A stretch of DNA of 24,246 bases, taken from positions 1 through 24,246 of the forward strand of contig PLIQ01000323.1 of assembly GCA_003140115.1 (NCBI GenBank), in the 5' to 3' direction. The notes below the pieces were generated by a model, which saw only the letters and a list, made by a program, of their open reading frames with translations, made no database searches and had not been told where the DNA came from. Each line of letters opens with the position of its first letter. Position 1 is the stretch's first letter. The position numbers and the translations under genes were made by a program. Positions 1 through 6,994 of this stretch are shown piece by piece. The stretch comes from Actinomycetota bacterium (GTDB lineage Bacteria > Actinomycetota > Actinomycetes > Streptosporangiales > Streptosporangiaceae).

Positions 1-516
1 CCGGGCCAGCTGGTCGGCGTCGGGTACGCCGGCTGAGCCGCGGGCGAAGTGGGCGACCCGTCCGGCCAGGGTCGCCTGGGCGGCGTAGCTGACCCAGCTC
101 GGCCGGGGCACGGCCACGTCGGTGCCGATGACCATGAGCAGGGCGAACAGCAGGGGCTTGCTGCCCGGCCCGGCCACCACCGCGCCCGGCCCGGTCGGCA
201 GGCCGCGCCGGGTGAAGTAGCCGGCGGCCGCCTCGCGCAGCGCGGCCTGCCCGGCCACCGGGCCGTAGGCCGTGCAGCCCGCGGCGTCGGCCAGCGCCTC
301 GCGCAGCAGCGGATGGGCGGGCAGCCCCGCCTCGCCGAACGCCATCGGCAGCACCGGCTGACCACGGCGGCGGCGCGCGTCCAGGATCTCGTTGGCGGCC
401 AGAGTGGCGGATAGCGCTGGGGGGGCCTGGGGGGATAGGTCAGCCCAGGATCGGAGGGTTTCTGGGGGTCGTCCCCCAGGATGAAGGCGCGTGACGAGGG
501 CCACGGAAACTGGCAC
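1..516 (-). CDS. PLP-dependent aminotransferase, class I/II (N-terminal part, leaves the window)
   Basis: Reading the minus strand from a GTG at 516 gives an open frame of 172 codons to the window edge. It contains FGEAGLPAHPLLREALADA, then TAYGPVAGQAALREAAAGYF, then GPGSKPLLFALL and PRPSWVSY. This is the N-terminal order of fold-type I aminotransferases: the substrate-entrance segment, the Y-G-x-x-x-G-x-x-x-L-R-E-A helix, and the cofactor-phosphate segment followed by the P-x-W-x-x-Y strand. The PLP lysine lies outside the window, so the substrate cannot be named. The start is uncertain. AGGAG (516-520) overlaps the GTG at 516, a GTG at 504 has that AGGAG 11 nt upstream, and a GTG at 564 is also in frame. 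The gene is transcribed away from the LysR gene, a common regulator-target arrangement. A broad-specificity amino acid aminotransferase is the safest name. Confidence 0.85.
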   Translation of the reverse strand, partial: MPVSVALVTRLHPGGRPPETLRSWADLSPQAPPALSATLAANEILDARRRRGQPVLPMAFGEAGLPAHPLLREALADAAGCTAYGPVAGQAALREAAAGYFTRRGLPTGPGAVVAGPGSKPLLFALLMVIGTDVAVPRPSWVSYAAQATLAGRVAHFARGSAGVPDADQLAR

Positions 517-595
517 TCCTAGCTGCGGGATGGGCGGACGGCGGCGAAAAGAGGCAGTCGTCACTTTCCCGTGACAACCCTGCACACCAGCTCAA

Positions 596-627
596 GTCTG
601 TGCTTTTCACAGTCTGAGCTTTTCACA
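596..627. repeat. Tandem 16-bp repeat in the divergent promoter region
   Basis: Two adjacent copies of a 16-bp unit, GTCTGTGCTTTTCACA (596-611) and GTCTGAGCTTTTCACA (612-627), differ at one base. They lie between the divergent aminotransferase and LysR starts, where LysR proteins usually bind. The AT-rich CTTTTCACA core is unusual in this GC-rich DNA. A regulator site with two direct half-sites is plausible, and a recent slippage duplication is the alternative. Confidence 0.6.
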
Positions 628-662
628 CCATAAGCGCAAGCGCTCATGTCTGGCGGTGAGCC

Positions 663-668
663 TAAGAT
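663..668 (+). promoter_or_regulatory. Likely -10 element of a leaderless promoter for the LysR gene
   Basis: TAAGAT fits the actinobacterial TAnnnT -10 consensus and ends six bases before the ATG at 675. Transcription would therefore start at or next to the A of the start codon, giving a leaderless mRNA. No Shine-Dalgarno-like sequence precedes the ATG, which agrees. I see no convincing -35 element. Confidence 0.55.
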
Positions 669-674
669 TCTCTT

Positions 675-1625
675 ATGCTTGATCTGCACAGGCTCCGCCT
701 GCTGACCGAATTCGCCGCGCGCGGCAGCATCGCGAAGACCGCCGCGGTGCTCGGCTACACGCCGTCCGCGGTGTCCCAGCAGCTCGCCACGCTCGAGCGG
801 GAGGCGGGCACCGCGCTGCTGGACCGGACCGCGCGCCGGGCCGAGCTGACCGATGCGGGGCGGCGCCTGGCCGGGCACGCCGAGCGCATCCTGGCCATGG
901 TCGAGGAGGCCGAGACCGACCTGTCTGCGGGGGCCACCGAGCCGGCCGGGCGGGTGATGGCGACCGCGTTCCCGTCCGCGGCGATCGCCTTCGCCCCCGC
1001 GCTGGCCCGCAGCCTGCGGACCCATCCCCGGCTGACCCTGGTGCTGCGGCAGACCCCGGCCCGCGAGGGGCTGCGCCAGGTGCGCTCCGGCGAGGTGGAC
1101 GTGGCCATCGTGGACGACTGGACCGGCCGGCTCGCCGATGAGATCGAGGCGGGCGGCTCGATCCTGACCTGCTACCACCTGAACCGCGACCGGCTGGTCC
1201 TGGTCGTGCCGCGCTCGCACCGGGCGGCCGATCCCGGTGCGGCCGTGGACCTGCGGGCGCTGCGCCACGAGCCGTGGCTGGCCGCGCCAGCCGGCGAGCC
1301 GTCCCGGCAGGCGGTGGACCGGCTGCTGGCCGCGGTGGGCGTGACCCCCCCGGTGCTGTCGGAGTTCGAGGGCATGTCGACGATCGTGAGCCTGGTGGCC
1401 CGCGGCATCGGCCTGGCCATCTTGCCCCGGCTGGCCGTGGCCGCGGGCGAGCGCCGGGTCGCGGTCCGGGACCTGCCGCACGGCCTGGACCTGGCCCGGG
1501 ACGTGCACGCGGTGGCCCGCACGGCCAGCGTGCGCCGGCCCTCGGTGGCGGTGATCGTGACCGCGCTGCGCGCCGCGGCCAAGGCGCTGCCCGGTCAGGG
1601 AGCGCGCCCGCTCGGGGCGGCCTGA
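675..1625 (+). CDS. LysR-family transcriptional regulator
   Basis: The 316-residue product has the usual LysR length and layout. A winged helix-turn-helix occupies about residues 1-60, with LRLLTEFAARGSIAKTAA and the recognition helix TPSAVSQQLATLE. A linker helix follows (AGRRLAGHAERIL), then a periplasmic-binding-protein-like effector domain from about 90 to 300 (VRSGEVDVAIVDDW, LVLVVPRSH, GIGLAILPRLAV). Members bind DNA as tetramers and respond to a small metabolite. The aminotransferase diverging from it is the most likely target, and self-control from the shared intergenic region is typical. The start is supported by the -10 element six bases upstream. The effector cannot be predicted. 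Confidence 0.93.
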   Translation: MLDLHRLRLLTEFAARGSIAKTAAVLGYTPSAVSQQLATLEREAGTALLDRTARRAELTDAGRRLAGHAERILAMVEEAETDLSAGATEPAGRVMATAFPSAAIAFAPALARSLRTHPRLTLVLRQTPAREGLRQVRSGEVDVAIVDDWTGRLADEIEAGGSILTCYHLNRDRLVLVVPRSHRAADPGAAVDLRALRHEPWLAAPAGEPSRQAVDRLLAAVGVTPPVLSEFEGMSTIVSLVARGIGLAILPRLAVAAGERRVAVRDLPHGLDLARDVHAVARTASVRRPSVAVIVTALRAAAKALPGQGARPLGAA

Positions 1626-1634
1626 GCCGGTCCC

Positions 1635-1640
1635 TATGCT
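1635..1640 (+). promoter_or_regulatory. Likely -10 element of a leaderless promoter for dapE
   Basis: TATGCT fits TAnnnT and ends six bases before the GTG at 1647, the same geometry as at the LysR and NiCoT genes in this window. There is no ribosome binding site before the GTG. dapE could therefore be transcribed independently of the LysR gene whose stop is only 21 bases upstream. Confidence 0.5.
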
Positions 1641-1646
1641 GGCCTG

Positions 1647-2756
1647 GTGGATCTCGACCTCGATATCGATGGGGCGGCGCTGACCGCCCAGCTCGTGGAT
1701 GTGCCCTCGGTCAGCGGCGAGGAAGGACCGCTCGCGGACGCCATCGAGCGCGCGCTGGCGCCCCTGGCCCACCTGACCGTCAGCCGGGACGGCCACACGA
1801 TCGTGGCCCGGACCGAGCTCGGGCGACCCGAACGGGTCATCCTGGCCGGGCACATCGACACCGTCCCGGTGGCCGGCAACCTGCCGTCGCGCGCCGACGG
1901 GGCCCGGCTGTACGGCTGCGGGACCTCCGACATGAAGTCCGGGGTCGCGGTGCAGCTCCGGCTGGCCGCGCAACTGTCCGCGCCCAGCCGGGACGTCACC
2001 TACGTCTTCTACGAGTGCGAGGAGGTCGCGGCCGAGCGCAACGGGCTGCTCCGGCTCAGCCGCAGCGCCCCGGACCTGCTGGCCGGCGACTTCGCCGTGC
2101 TGCTGGAGCCGACCGCGGGCCAGGTCGAAGGCGGCTGCCAGGGCACGCTGCGCGCCGAAGTGACCGCCGCCGGGAAGCGGGCCCACACCGCGCGGTCCTG
2201 GATGGGCCGCAACGCGATCCACGAGGCCGACGGCATCCTGCGCGTGCTGCGCGCGTACACCCCCCGGGAGCCGGAGGTCGACGGGCTGCGCTACCACGAG
2301 GGCCTGAACGCCGTGGCCATCCGCGGCGGCGTGGCCGGGAACGTCGTTCCCGACGAGTGCGTGGTGACGGTCAACTACCGGTTCGCGCCGGACCTGGACG
2401 GCCAGCAGGCGGCCGATGTGGTCCGGTCGCTGTTCGCGGCCTGGCCGGTCACGGTGATCGACGTGATCGACGGCGCCCGGCCCGGCCTGGGCCATCCCGC
2501 CGCCGCCGCCTTCCTGGGCACGGTCGGCACCGGCCTCGGGCCGCCGCGGGCCAAGCTCGGCTGGACCGACGTGGCCCGGTTCGCCGCGCTTGGCATCGCG
2601 GCCGTGAACTACGGCCCGGGCCTGCCGGAGCTGGCCCACACCGCGGGGGAGTACGTGCAGACCCCGGCCATCGCCGACTGCGAAGCCCGGCTGCGCGCCT
2701 GGCTGGCCTTAGCGGGCCGGGCCGTCGCCGAGCAGGATCCGGACCGTATGCCGTGA
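1647..2756 (+). CDS. dapE: Succinyl-diaminopimelate desuccinylase
   Basis: This 369-residue M20-family metallopeptidase would hydrolyse N-succinyl-LL-2,6-diaminopimelate to LL-diaminopimelate plus succinate in the lysine and peptidoglycan precursor pathway, in the cytoplasm. The dizinc-site residues are all visible: H69 and D71 in LAGHIDTVP, D95 in CGTSDMKSG, the catalytic E125 and E126 in YECEE, E154 in LLEPTAG, and H331 in ELAHTAGEY. H180 in KRAHTARSW is the conserved dimerisation-domain histidine. The length and the GCGTSDMKSG and GWTDVARF segments match the actinobacterial DapE subgroup rather than general M20 amidohydrolases. The last 48 bases overlap the 3' end of the convergent protease gene. 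No other dap gene is present in the window. Confidence 0.92.
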   Translation: MDLDLDIDGAALTAQLVDVPSVSGEEGPLADAIERALAPLAHLTVSRDGHTIVARTELGRPERVILAGHIDTVPVAGNLPSRADGARLYGCGTSDMKSGVAVQLRLAAQLSAPSRDVTYVFYECEEVAAERNGLLRLSRSAPDLLAGDFAVLLEPTAGQVEGGCQGTLRAEVTAAGKRAHTARSWMGRNAIHEADGILRVLRAYTPREPEVDGLRYHEGLNAVAIRGGVAGNVVPDECVVTVNYRFAPDLDGQQAADVVRSLFAAWPVTVIDVIDGARPGLGHPAAAAFLGTVGTGLGPPRAKLGWTDVARFAALGIAAVNYGPGLPELAHTAGEYVQTPAIADCEARLRAWLALAGRAVAEQDPDRMP

Positions 2757-4040
2757 GCCGTTGGGGGCCTGATAACCGACCGACACCACGCGCCCCGGGT
2801 GGTACTGGGCGGTGATGGCGGTCAGCGAGCCGGGCGTGGTGACCGCCTGGCCGTCGACCGAGACGATGACGTCCCCGGGCTTCAGGCCCTGGGTCTGCGC
2901 CGCGGTGCCGCACACGACGCCCAGGATCAGCGCGCCGGTCGCGGTCGGCGCGATCCTGGCCGGCACGCCTGCCCACTGGGCGCCGGTCACGCAGGCCAGC
3001 CCGCCCCGGGCGTTGCTGCCCTGGCCGTCACCGGATCGCCGGGCGGCCGCGGCCTGCTGCCCCGGGTTCGCGCTGGTGCTCTGCGCCACCTGCACGCCCA
3101 GGAAGCCGGGCAGGCCGATGTACACCGTGGAGCTGGATTGGTTGCCCGCGATCTTCTGGGCGATGTCCAGCGCCGTGTCGATCGGGATGGCGAAGCCCAT
3201 CGTGTCGCCCGGCTGCCCGTCAGCCGGGGTGTTGGCCGCCGTGATCATCCCGATCACCTGCCCCGCGTTGTCGGCCAGCGCCCCGCCCGAGTCGCCCTGC
3301 TGGATCGGGGCGTTGGTCTGCAGCATGTGGTTCAGGTCCTCGACCGTGCCCGAGCCTTCGTCGCTGGCCTGGATCGAGCGGTTCAGCGCGCTGATGTCAC
3401 CGGCGGCCGGTTTCACGCCGCCGTGCCCCTGGGCGTCGCCCAGCGCGAGGACCGCGGTGCCCACCTTGACCTGCGCTGAGTTGGCGAAGGTGACCGTGGC
3501 CAGCCCCGAGGCGCCGATGATCTGGAGCAGCGCGACGTCCTGGACGCTGTCGTAGCCGACCACCCGGGCCACGTAGCTCTGGTTCGGGTGGTCGACCAGC
3601 GTCACCTTGACCTCGGTGGCCCCGTCGATCACGTGGTTGTTGGTCAGCACCAGACCCGAACGGGACAGGATCATCCCGGTGCCTTCGGCCGTCTCGCTGG
3701 CGTACTTGATCGTGGAGGTGATGTCCACCAGGCCCGGCTCGACCTTCCGCTCGACCGCCGCCTGGTTCAGTCCATGCCCGCTGCTCGCCTGGTTGTCATG
3801 CACCGACGGGATGCCGTCGGCCGAACTCGCCGACGGGCTGGGCGCCTGGCCGTCGAAGGCCACGGTCAGCCCCGCCCCGATCCCGGCCGCCACCGCCGCC
3901 ACCGTGAGATACACCAGCAGATGCCGGCGTCCCCGCCCCCGCCGCGGCGGATCCGGATCCCACCCGCCGGCCGCGTAACTCCCGTACCCGGGTTCGTCTC
4001 GGTTGCTGTCGTACCACGCGTCGCTCTCGTTCTCGCGCAT
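2709..4040 (-). CDS. Membrane-anchored trypsin-like serine protease with PDZ domain (HtrA/DegP-like)
   Basis: The product, 443 residues from the ATG at 4040, has a short acidic cytoplasmic tail. A basic stretch (PPRRGRGRR) leads into one membrane helix (about 40-62), then an S1C protease domain with the catalytic triad H136 (LTNNHVID), D168 (SVQDVALL) and S251 (QQGDSGGAL). A C-terminal PDZ domain (about 308-440, GLKPGDVIVSVDGQ) completes it. It should act outside the membrane in degrading or sensing damaged or misfolded exported proteins. Two cysteines in the PDZ region (C350, C378) could form a disulfide, and residues 320-366 look like a Gly/Ala-rich insertion into the PDZ fold. The frame stays open to 4163, but 4040 is chosen because GAGGAAG precedes it and the upstream residues look non-native. 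Its stop overlaps dapE tail to tail. Confidence 0.9.
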   Translation of the reverse strand: MRENESDAWYDSNRDEPGYGSYAAGGWDPDPPRRGRGRRHLLVYLTVAAVAAGIGAGLTVAFDGQAPSPSASSADGIPSVHDNQASSGHGLNQAAVERKVEPGLVDITSTIKYASETAEGTGMILSRSGLVLTNNHVIDGATEVKVTLVDHPNQSYVARVVGYDSVQDVALLQIIGASGLATVTFANSAQVKVGTAVLALGDAQGHGGVKPAAGDISALNRSIQASDEGSGTVEDLNHMLQTNAPIQQGDSGGALADNAGQVIGMITAANTPADGQPGDTMGFAIPIDTALDIAQKIAGNQSSSTVYIGLPGFLGVQVAQSTSANPGQQAAAARRSGDGQGSNARGGLACVTGAQWAGVPARIAPTATGALILGVVCGTAAQTQGLKPGDVIVSVDGQAVTTPGSLTAITAQYHPGRVVSVGYQAPNGSRHTVRILLGDGPAR

Positions 4041-4128
4041 CTTCCTCGCCCTCGACCAGACCAGGGTACGTCCCTGAGTGCGACCTGACGGATTGCTTCC
4101 GATTCGTCCCGATCCCGCGCGGCGCGCG

Positions 4129-4156
4129 TTGATCATTTGCGAGGCCGTGGTAGTCT
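4129..4156 (+). promoter_or_regulatory. Promoter, -35 TTGATC / -10 TAGTCT
   Basis: TTGATC (4129-4134) and TAGTCT (4151-4156) are separated by 16 bases, a good match to a housekeeping sigma promoter. It would drive the small membrane protein gene starting at 4215, with a leader of about 50 bases that carries an inverted repeat. Confidence 0.55.
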
Positions 4157-4167
4157 GCGGCAAAGAC

Positions 4168-4188
4168 GCGATATGACGTGATTATCGC
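4168..4188. promoter_or_regulatory. Inverted repeat just downstream of the -10 element
   Basis: GCGATA (4168-4173) and TATCGC (4183-4188) are perfect 6-bp arms around a 9-base centre. The repeat begins about 12 bases after the -10 element, so it would sit at the transcription start and early leader, a common place for a repressor site. It could also be a weak RNA hairpin. Confidence 0.4.
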
Positions 4189-4214
4189 AAGGTGCTCGAA
4201 GGGCAGGGGTCTCA

Positions 4215-4676
4215 ATGTCCGCACCGACTCACAGTGAACCAGATCTTTCCCATCGCGAGGAGATGTCAGTCTCGGGGGCGGCCATGTCCGGCGCGCCGTG
4301 GGGGGCCGCGACGGTGACCGGCGGGGTGGTCGCGGCCGGTGACCTCGGCCTGCATATCATCGGCGGCTTCCATCTCGGCCTGAGCTCCCTCAGCGGGTCC
4401 CTGGCCATGGGCGCGGTGGCCTTCTTCGTGGTGGCCGCGGCGGGCGCCCTCTGGCGGGCCCGGTCAGGCCGCGCCATCCGCTGGGCCAGGAGCAATCCGT
4501 GGCGCTTCGCCCTCCTGCCCGCAATCGCGTGCGCGGCCGTCGCGCTCGTGCTCTCCGTGGTCACCGGCGGCGGCGTCATCGACGGGGTCCTGAGCGGGCT
4601 GTGGCACGGCGGCCTGGTCTACGGCCTGACCGGAGTGGCCGGGGTGACCAAGAGGTCGCGGACGTCAGCTTCCTAG
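4215..4676 (+). CDS. Small integral membrane protein of unknown function
   Basis: I do not recognise a family for this 153-residue protein. It has a polar N-terminus of about 28 residues followed by four hydrophobic stretches (about 30-57, 61-81, 97-117 and 120-143). The positive residues R81-R97 between the second and third stretches suggest a cytoplasmic loop, and the tail KRSRTSAS is basic. There are no obvious catalytic or metal-binding motifs, although two histidines (H47, H53) lie in or near the first helix. The start ATG has AGGGG at 4205-4209, five bases upstream, and a plausible promoter at 4129-4156. It converges on the TlpA-like gene with only 7 bases between the stops, leaving no room for a terminator. 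Confidence 0.75.
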   Translation: MSAPTHSEPDLSHREEMSVSGAAMSGAPWGAATVTGGVVAAGDLGLHIIGGFHLGLSSLSGSLAMGAVAFFVVAAAGALWRARSGRAIRWARSNPWRFALLPAIACAAVALVLSVVTGGGVIDGVLSGLWHGGLVYGLTGVAGVTKRSRTSAS

Positions 4677-4683
4677 GACGCCG

Positions 4684-5277
4684 CTAGCTGGCTGTGGCCA
4701 GCGCGATGCCACGTTTGATGTCGGCTTGGGTGACCGCGCCGAAGATGCGGTCGACGATGCGGTGCCTGGCGTCGAGGAAGAAGGTCTGCGGCAGGGCCGC
4801 CACCCCGTAGGCCGAGGCCGCGGTGACCTCGGGATCGAAGCCCACCGGGTAGCCGACGCCCTCCTTGCGGGTGAACGACATGGCGCTGCTCAGGACGTCG
4901 TTCTCGTCGAGCCCCACGATCGCCACCTTGGCCTGCTCGGTGCGGTAGAACCTGGCCAGCAGCGGGGTTTCCTGCTGGCAGGGCTGGCACCAGGACGCGA
5001 AGAAGTTCACGATGAGCGGTTTCCCGGCGTAGTCGGCCAGCGTGATCTTCTGCCCGGAATGACCCAGGACGGGCAGGCTGAACGCCGGCGCCGCCGGGTC
5101 GGCGGTCGGCCGGGCCGTCCCGCCTGCCGTGGCCGGCCCGGCCGGACCGGAGGCGGCCAAGGTGATCGCGATCAGGGACGCCACCACCGCGAGCGCGGTG
5201 ATCCCGGAGGCGATCTTGTGCCGGACCGCCGTGCGCCACACCTCGCGGGCCGCGCCGGCCCACGTCTGCTGTCCCAT
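4684..5277 (-). CDS. Membrane-anchored TlpA/ResA-like thiol-disulfide oxidoreductase
   Basis: The 197-residue product has an N-terminal membrane helix (about 22-43), an Ala/Gly/Pro/Thr-rich linker, and a thioredoxin-fold domain (about 66-197). The active site C97-Q-P-C100 sits in NFFASWCQPC, and the cis-proline is P163 in ALPQTFFLD. This is the layout of TlpA, ResA and CcmG, which reduce disulfides in exported proteins such as apocytochrome c or copper-site cysteines of oxidase subunit II. The start ATG is the third copy of a 16-bp repeated unit (see 5275-5309). The response regulator gene ends 92 bases upstream on the same strand. The nearby oxidase operon suggests a role in oxidase or cytochrome maturation, which is an inference from context. 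Confidence 0.88.
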   Translation of the reverse strand: MGQQTWAGAAREVWRTAVRHKIASGITALAVVASLIAITLAASGPAGPATAGGTARPTADPAAPAFSLPVLGHSGQKITLADYAGKPLIVNFFASWCQPCQQETPLLARFYRTEQAKVAIVGLDENDVLSSAMSFTRKEGVGYPVGFDPEVTAASAYGVAALPQTFFLDARHRIVDRIFGAVTQADIKRGIALATAS

Positions 5278-5309
5278 GTCAGTGTTGTTCCATGTCAGTG
5301 TTGCCCCAT
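5275..5309 (-). repeat. Triplicated start-codon unit with two 4-codon mini-ORFs before the TlpA-like gene
   Basis: On the minus strand ATG occurs at 5309, 5293 and 5277, exactly 16 bases apart. The first two units read ATGGGGCAACACTGAC and ATGGAACAACACTGAC, each a complete reading frame of four codons (M-G-Q-H and M-E-Q-H) ending in TGA. One base separates each stop from the next ATG. The third unit starts ATGGGACAGCAG and is the real gene start. The units are similar enough to look like tandem duplications of the gene's own first bases. Confidence 0.6.
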
Positions 5310-5369
5310 GTCAGGGCCTTCGTGCGAATCGATTGCCAAGGCCGCCACTGTATGACATCGCCGCCGGCG

Positions 5370-6107
5370 TCAGTGGCCCACGAGCTGGTAGCCCTCGCCG
5401 CGTACCGTCTTGATCAGGCCGAAGCCCAGCTTGGACCGCAGCCGCCGCACGCAGACGTCCACCACGTTGGAGCCGGGGTCGAAATCGTAGCCCCATACGC
5501 TCGCAAGCAGCTGCCCCTTCGGCACCGACTGCCCGACGTGCTCGGCCAGCTCCCGCAGCAGCAGGAACTCCAGCCTGGTCAGCGGCACCGCTCCGGATCC
5601 GATGTCGGCGACCAGGCGGCCCACGTCCAGGGTCAGGCTGCCGGCCCGGAAGATCTCCGCGGCCCGGTCGTGCCCGTTCTCCGCGGTCCCGCCGCGCCCC
5701 CGGACCCGGACCCTGACCCGGGCCAGCAGTTCGGCCAGCGAGAACGGCTTGGTCAGGTAATCCTGAGCGCCCCGCTCCAGGCAATCCACCTTGGAGGCGA
5801 CGTCACCCAGGCAGGACAGGACGAGCACGGCCTGCTCCGGATGCGAGGCCAGCAGCCGCTCGAGGACCACTTGGCCCGTCATCTCCGGCATCACCAGATC
5901 CAGGATGATCAGGTCGTAGTGGCTGCCCAGGGCCCGCCGCAGCGCCTCGGCCCCGGTGGCCGCGAAGTCGGTCGCGTAGCCCGCCGCACCCAGGGCGCGC
6001 CCGATAAAGGCCCGGATCCCGGGCTCGTCGTCGGCCACCAGAATCCTGGCCGGGATCGCGTCCGCTGGGTGCGCGTAGGTGGCCTGAGCCGCTTCCTGCG
6101 AAGTCAT
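5370..6107 (-). CDS. OmpR/PhoB-family response regulator (no adjacent kinase)
   Basis: The 245-residue protein has an N-terminal receiver domain (about 21-135) with the acidic pair D26-D27, phosphoacceptor D70 in IILDLVMPE, S98 at the switch position and K120 in YLTKPFS. A C-terminal winged-helix domain follows (about 150-243: LTRLEFLLLRELAEH, VDVCVRRLRSKLG, IKTVRGEGYQL). These are all the residues needed for phosphorylation-controlled DNA binding. No histidine kinase lies next to it in this window, so its partner is elsewhere or it is an orphan. The TlpA-like gene follows on the same strand after 92 bases. The start ATG is preceded by GAGAGG. Targets are unknown, but the neighbouring thioredoxin and oxidase genes are natural candidates. 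Confidence 0.93.
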   Translation of the reverse strand: MTSQEAAQATYAHPADAIPARILVADDEPGIRAFIGRALGAAGYATDFAATGAEALRRALGSHYDLIILDLVMPEMTGQVVLERLLASHPEQAVLVLSCLGDVASKVDCLERGAQDYLTKPFSLAELLARVRVRVRGRGGTAENGHDRAAEIFRAGSLTLDVGRLVADIGSGAVPLTRLEFLLLRELAEHVGQSVPKGQLLASVWGYDFDPGSNVVDVCVRRLRSKLGFGLIKTVRGEGYQLVGH

Positions 6108-6373
6108 CGCCTCTCGCCGCTCGTGGAGATCTGCCGCTCCCCGCCCGCCGCCAGGCTAGCTGGACCAACCAGCTCACGGTAAGCCTGGGACCCGTCGATC
6201 CTCTCGTGACGTGCTGCCGATGCTCTCGTCTCGGCTGCCGCCGGTCAAGGGTCACCAACGGTCCGGCCGCATCTGTTACACGTCTGTGTCACAAACGATT
6301 GCAACTAGTGCTTCAAAACTTTCGGAACGGCCATCGTGACAGCGGCTGACGTGCGCAGACGATCATCCGTGGG

Positions 6374-6994
6374 TCAGCTGGGCAGGGTGGGAGGCGCGAC
6401 GGCCGCGGACAGCGACTTGCTGGCCGCGTCGATCATGGCGTCGATGGTGGCGCGCTCGTCGTTCAGCACCTGCTGGTCATGCTGAAGGGCCGTGGTCGCG
6501 GCCTTGACCGCCCCCGGCGTGCTGGCCGTCAAGAGCGTGGCGACGTCGATCTGCACTCGCTGGGCGTCCGGGAACCCCCAGGTGACGAGGTCGTTCACGG
6601 TCTGCGCCAGCTGGAACGAGGCCAGCGATTCCGGTGGCTGGTACTGCACCAGGTCGTCCATCGGCATGCTGTTGGCCGGCGAGCAGTTCGCCGCACCGGT
6701 GCTGGCGATGTTGACCGCGGTCGTCACGTCGTGGCTGGTCCCGGTCTGGATCGCCCGCAGCGCGGTCAGCGACTCGCTGACCCCGCCGGCGCACGACTCG
6801 ATGTCGGTGTTCATCTCCCGCACCACTCCGCGCAGGTCCGTGACGCGCTGGGAGGTGGACGGATGATGGGGGATCGCCGCGAGGGTCAGCCCGGCCACCA
6901 GCACCACCGCGCCGGCGAGCATCCACCGGGGCGTGCGCAGCACCGGCCAGCCCGAGCGTAGCGTCGGGATGCCCCTGGTCGTTCCGGCCGTCAT
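6374..6994 (-). CDS. One-helix exported protein of unknown function
   Basis: I do not recognise this 206-residue protein. After a basic N-terminus (RSGWPVLRTPRW) comes one membrane helix (about 25-42), and the rest should lie outside the membrane. The external part looks helical, with two cysteines (C68, C104) that could pair, and an acidic/Ala-rich C-terminal half. A strong ribosome site (GGGAGGAG) precedes the ATG at 6994. It diverges from the cytochrome oxidase operon across 274 bases and lies upstream of the response regulator on the same strand. The context suggests an envelope or respiratory accessory role, but nothing in the sequence fixes a function. Confidence 0.75.
   Translation of the reverse strand: MTAGTTRGIPTLRSGWPVLRTPRWMLAGAVVLVAGLTLAAIPHHPSTSQRVTDLRGVVREMNTDIESCAGGVSESLTALRAIQTGTSHDVTTAVNIASTGAANCSPANSMPMDDLVQYQPPESLASFQLAQTVNDLVTWGFPDAQRVQIDVATLLTASTPGAVKAATTALQHDQQVLNDERATIDAMIDAASKSLSAAVAPPTLPS

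Noticed and set aside
561..2639. A 692-codon open frame on the minus strand
   Set aside because: It lies antisense to the LysR gene and dapE, both with clear conserved motifs. Its product is rich in Gly/Arg/His/Gln repeats typical of the shadow frame of GC-rich coding DNA.
1274..2815. A 513-codon plus-strand open frame overlapping LysR and dapE
   Set aside because: It is out of frame with both real genes and encodes a Gly/Arg/Pro-rich sequence without any domain.
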